From assembly GCA_905178155.1 (NCBI GenBank), contig CAJINV010000003.1, positions 6,043,985 through 6,107,984 of the forward strand: 64,000 bases of DNA, in the 5' to 3' direction. Of this stretch, positions 61,601-64,000 are shown piece after piece. The translations under genes and the position numbers were made by a program. Every line of letters begins with the position of its first letter. Within the stretch, counting starts at the first letter, position 1. The notes under the pieces are model-generated. The model was not told the origin of the DNA. It did no database searches and worked only from the letters and a program-made list of their open reading frames with translations. This stretch comes from Amoebophrya sp. A120. Lineage: Eukaryota > Sar > Dinophyceae > Syndiniales > Amoebophryaceae.

Positions 61601-64000
61601 CCTCCCGGTGTGCGTGAAGAAGAGGCCGTCGCCGTAGGCGTGGGTGCGCTTCCCGCTGGTCGCTCCCTGCGTGACCGTGATGTAACCCGGGAAGCCCTGG
61701 GTGAAGCTCGCGCGGAACAGCCGGTCCGGCGGGATGACCTGCTTCGCCGTGCTGAACGAGGAGTAACGGAGCAGGACCCGGGCGTTGCCGTCCCGCTCCT
61801 TGTACTCGAACACGATCGGGATGAACTCGTTTGCGCGCAGCATAATTTTCCCCGCGAGCTCGTCTCCGCCGCCGGTGCGGGACCACTTGTCGAAAAGCAG
61901 TTCCTCGCCCAGCGCGAGCCGGGCCGTGTCGTCGGCAATGGCGAAGAAAGTGTACTCCTCGGTAAACTCCGGCAGGAGGTACCCGGACCAGCGCACCGTG
62001 ACGAAGTCGGCGGCGTTCGCCACCAGGGAACCCTCCTGGAAGTCGTAGTCCAGCAGCGCCTCCTGCCGGGTGTCCGACGGTTGCCCGTAGAACCACTGGT
62101 TGTCCCAGTACTGACCCAACAGGCCTCCCACCTCCAAGGTCTGCACGTTCACCGTGAACACCCCCTGTGTGTGCAGGGTCAACGAGAAATCGTACACGCC
62201 GTCCCCGCGGTACTCGGGCTTCAGGCAGCACAGCGGCTCCGTCAACAGGTCGTCCTCGCGGAACAGCGGGTGCGTCTCCGTCACTCGGAGACACAGCACC
62301 CCCGTTTTGTCCTTTTCGCACACATTCTGCACGGACAGAACAAAGGGCCGCTCCACCGCGTTAGGGCCGGTTTCGTCCACGCGCGGCTGCACGGCCAGTG
62401 CGCCGGTTGAAGAACTGGCGTCGGGCGCCACCGCTTGCATCCGAATGCTGAACTGCTCGCCGCTGACAACGGTCTGCGGGAACGCGGTCGGGTAGCTGTG
62501 CGGTACTTGCAGCAGGTCCCTCAAACGCACGCTCGCCTCGATGGGCCTCGAGGTGCCCACCTTGTTGATGGCAAACACCCGGTAGGTGTACTTGGTGCGC
62601 AACGACAGCCCCTTGCGGTCGACGTGGAACACGTCCGGCGTGGTTGTCCCGTTGTAGACGACCCGCCAGCCGGGTCTGGCTGTGGTATTCGTCGCGTTGT
62701 TCGACAGCTGAAGATCTTCAGCGTCGTCGGTTGCCTTCTCCAAAACCGCAAATCCCATCAAGGCCGTGCCACCGAGGTCTCGGGGCAGCGGCCACGTGAT
62801 GCGGAGGTCGTGTGACCCGAGTTTCAACAATGTGGGTTTTTGCTTTTCGGGCAGCGGCTCGTCGTAGTACCAGGGAGCTTCGTCCGGCACCGTGGCCTCC
62901 CCCGTGATCTCGTCGTACCCGGCAAACACGGGAACGCTGCTGGCGAGGTAGGTGGCCAGACTGGAGCCGGGGCCCAAGGTGGCCGCGTTTGCGTCCAACA
63001 CGGCGAACGTCTGGAACCTGTAGTACGCATCCGGCGTGAGGCCAGTCATGCTAATCTGATTGTCGCAATCCCCCAAGTACACCTCTGTCGCCAGCGGACC
63101 CCCCGCGCCATCGTCCATGAGAACCTGACAGCCTTCGTAGTTTCCCTTGCCGTACTTTGCAAAGGATTCCGGACGGGTGACCAGAAGGTGGATTTCGCCG
63201 GGCCTACTATACACTAGGGTGGGCGGCTCGACCTCCCCAGCCGATGTTGGTGTGAAATCTGGAATGAGATTTTCCGCCACGCGGCCCCCGCCGATCGGGT
63301 CCATCACCGCGTTGTACAACGACGGAACCCTGGCGGTTTGCGCTCCGCCGCTTGACGTAGAAGAAGTTGTACCCGAAGTTGTTCGCGCCGTCGCTGCGGA
63401 ACTGGTGCTTGCTGCAGAAGAAGCACTTGACGTTGTTGAGCCAGACATAGTACTCGAAGAACTGGTCGAGGAAGACGACGACGAACTGGATGAAGAACTG
63501 TGATAGGATCCCAGGGCCATTAGCCACGTGCTTGCGGAATACAAGAGAAAATTTAGAGCGACTGAAGCTGCTGTAGTTCCTCGGACAGTCTTCCTTCGCC
63601 CTCCACGTCCACCAGTCCCAGCTGCAATGCTATGTAATTTTTTCGGCTTGGCAGGGAGAAAAAATCTAGAAAAATGCGTTATTGTTGCGATGTGGAGCAA
63701 CACGTCCCATGCAAACCACGACGACCACGTTGTGCCGTCGTTTGCAGCATATGCTTTTTTCCTTTGGCGTGGCGGTTGCCGCTTAGCTTTGCAGCTCGAG
63801 TCGCTAATATCGCTATCGCCGACATGCACATCCTGCGTTTCCAAAGGAGCCGCAACCGCAGGCTGGACCTCCGCACGGCGGCCCGCAGACTGCCACCGGC
63901 CGCAGGCTTTATCTGCATGAGCTTGCACGTCCTCCGCACAGTTGCATAGCAGTGCCTTCTTGGTCTTGCCACACAATGTCGGTCCCGCGCCACAAACATC
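34619..64000 (-). CDS. Giant modular surface protein (PA14, filamin-like, FN3 and YVED-type modules), at least about 9,050 residues, 5' end open
   Basis: Exons, joined in frame throughout: 64000-40151, 39966-38884, 38620-38422, 37993-37808, 37523-37086, 36877-36735, 36553-36302, 36148-35714, 35419-35202 and 34985-34619 (TGA after TVNGGR). No ATG occurs before residue ~153 of the first exon; the frame is open to the window edge, so the true start is outside or at the ATG at 63520. The hydrophobic stretch ASVALNFLLYSASTWLMALG before that ATG could be a signal anchor. Order of domains: two FN3, filamin-like repeats with three PA14 domains, about 23 FN3, ten YVED-type modules, then more than 25 FN3. 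FN3 hallmarks recur, e.g. LRWLPPKDDGGLPITGYRIY. PA14 domains often bind carbohydrate; FN3 and filamin-like arrays form extended rods. An extracellular adhesion or envelope role is inferred. No C-terminal membrane helix is seen. Confidence 0.9.
35424..35712 (-). mobile_element. Introner D: 289-bp element in the FN3 gene
   Basis: Minus-strand ends are TATCGAATGCAAATAA and TTATTTGCAGTGCATA, an imperfect inverted repeat. Flanks are GCAAC (35717-35713) and GCAAG (35423-35419), a 5-bp duplication with one mismatch. Removing it gives HTDQQGVPNDTIKMQW, a continuous FN3 strand. Neither a GT donor nor an AG acceptor sits at the junction that the frame requires. Confidence 0.75.
37529..37807 (-). mobile_element. 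Introner B: 279-bp element in the FN3 gene
   Basis: Minus-strand ends are TATCCTGTGTAAAAACGTC and GACGTTTTTACATAGGATA (19-bp inverted repeat, one mismatch), flanked by perfect 5-bp duplications GCTGT (37812-37808 and 37528-37524). Precise removal of the element plus one GCTGT gives TGPLSEELTVYSC, a typical FN3 end. The first ten bases equal those of introner A, so they belong to one family. Confidence 0.85.
37999..38421 (-). mobile_element. Introner C: 423-bp element in the FN3 gene
   Basis: Minus-strand ends are TATCGCAAGGAAAAATCC and GGATTTTTCCTCTTGATG (18-bp inverted repeat with about four mismatches), flanked by perfect 5-bp duplications CGACT (38426-38422 and 37998-37994). Removal with one duplication gives VKSILDSSIRAFKY, continuous with the FN3 pattern. 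There is no GT at the 5' end and no AG at the 3' end. Confidence 0.8.
40151..46800 (-). other. FN3 array 2 of the giant protein
   Basis: Roughly residues 5725-7942 of the giant open frame: about 22 FN3 domains of ~100 residues, each with a Trp in strand B, a PxxxGG turn and a Tyr-x-Phe/Tyr-x-Val strand, for example IRWNYDTTKDNGGVTITNF and YRFKVQAENVAGSSPQSDE. The array continues into the nine downstream exons. Confidence 0.85.
46815..50695 (-). other. Ten tandem Cys-paired YVED-type modules in the giant protein
   Basis: Residues ~4430-5720 contain no FN3 pattern but ten repeats of about 115-145 residues. Each has a Trp/Phe-rich start (GRVWAGVV, GLIWGAVV, GFVWIGIS), a first Cys, 20-40 residues, a second Cys often followed by x-Leu, then Tyr and a closing YVED-like motif: YAEG (~50360), YVED (~49945, ~49565), YVEG (~49185), YVED (~48805), YIED (~48370), CVQG (~47975), YVES (~47645), YVED (~47240), YVEG (~46890). 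The paired cysteines suggest a disulfide in an extracellular fold. I do not recognise a named family. Confidence 0.85.
50700..57590 (-). other. FN3 array 1 of the giant protein
   Basis: Roughly residues 2130-4425: about 23 FN3 domains in tandem with short linkers, for example LRWEPPSDTGGRPVTGYIV and YRYKTVVLNDVGPSP-like strands. Cysteines are sparse compared with the YVED block. Confidence 0.85.
57640..58275 (-). other. PA14 domain 3 of the giant protein
   Basis: Starts GGLNALYYNNVQRLG and contains DYVTASWSGFLRAPGEGMYQ and DDVKVWVDHEMVFN, the PA14 core in which the acidic loop binds calcium and sugar in known family members. It carries a ~70-residue Ser/Gly/Ala-rich insert before its last strands (LKLEWTCEQCG). 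Confidence 0.85.
59335..59856 (-). other. PA14 domain 2 of the giant protein
   Basis: Starts GGLIACYYRAP and contains FSAEWSGFLLPVSSGMHT, ETDGDCEVRIDGQVVIN and IRYEHGIGTAYIRLFW, matching the full PA14 strand order. Confidence 0.88.
59860..61710 (-). other. Filamin-like Ig repeats of the giant protein
   Basis: Between PA14 domains 1 and 2 (residues ~755-1373) several ~100-residue units show filamin-type strands such as FAVHVRDQDHNALNDP, YLVTYRAFREGYYDLFVNVN and IRGSPFRVR, i.e. a mature-product repeat with a terminal GSPF motif. Similar units lie between PA14 domains 2 and 3. Confidence 0.8.
61715..62130 (-). other. PA14 domain 1 of the giant protein
   Basis: Starts GGLLGQYWDNQWFYG and contains DFVTVRWSGYLLPEFTEEYT, DDTARLALGEELLFDKW and GNARVLLRYSS, a typical PA14 fold signature. 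Confidence 0.88.

Overview
The window looks like nuclear DNA of a flagellated eukaryote, most likely a dinoflagellate-type alveolate close to the syndinian parasite Amoebophrya (inference). Reasons: coding sequence is broken by introns of roughly 130-300 bp; one gene encodes the ciliary protein IFT54; every gene that can be supported lies on the minus strand over 64 kb (one-way gene arrays are typical of dinoflagellates); and four introns are mobile-element-like insertions with terminal inverted repeats and 5-bp target duplications, a feature reported for Amoebophrya introners. Stop codons behave as in the standard code.

Layout, left to right, all minus strand. 1-2133: IFT54, seven exons, 3' end beyond the left edge. 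2829-3596 and 5100-5507: two small Ala-rich proteins of unknown function, possibly paralogues, with a 49-bp near-perfect hairpin between them. 6037-10527: a 1,496-residue Sfi1-like (centrin-binding repeat) protein. 11544-15236: a four-exon DHHC-family protein whose zinc ligands are largely lost; its 2-kb intron holds GC palindromes and three copies of its own splice acceptor. 16779-21513: a mitochondrial-type 2-oxoacid dehydrogenase in which E1 and E2 (lipoyl plus acyltransferase) are one polypeptide of about 1,410 residues. 22792-27535: a 629-residue protein of unknown function interrupted by a 2.6-kb introner carrying a 54-bp satellite. 28072-29144: a divergent mitochondrial-carrier-like protein. 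29774-33133: a 1,119-residue protein with two HKD motifs (phospholipase D / cardiolipin synthase type). 34619-64000: the last ten exons of a giant surface-type protein of at least about 9,050 residues, 5' end open at the right edge.

The giant protein is the most striking gene: three PA14 domains among filamin-like Ig repeats, about 23 fibronectin type III (FN3) domains, ten copies of a Cys-paired module ending in a YVED-like motif that I do not recognise, then more than 25 further FN3 domains. Its 3' part contains three introners. Removing each element together with one copy of its 5-bp duplication restores an uninterrupted FN3 reading frame, whereas GT-AG splicing of one of them would put two stop codons in the message.

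Functionally the window is a mixed neighbourhood: flagellum and centrin-related cytoskeleton (IFT54, Sfi1-like, perhaps the 629-residue protein), mitochondrial metabolism and membranes (E1-E2, carrier-like, cardiolipin-synthase-like), lipidation (DHHC-like) and cell surface or adhesion (giant FN3 protein). I see no bacterial operon, CRISPR array or rRNA; tRNAs were not searched systematically. Exon borders were read by eye from splice signals, frame continuity and family patterns.
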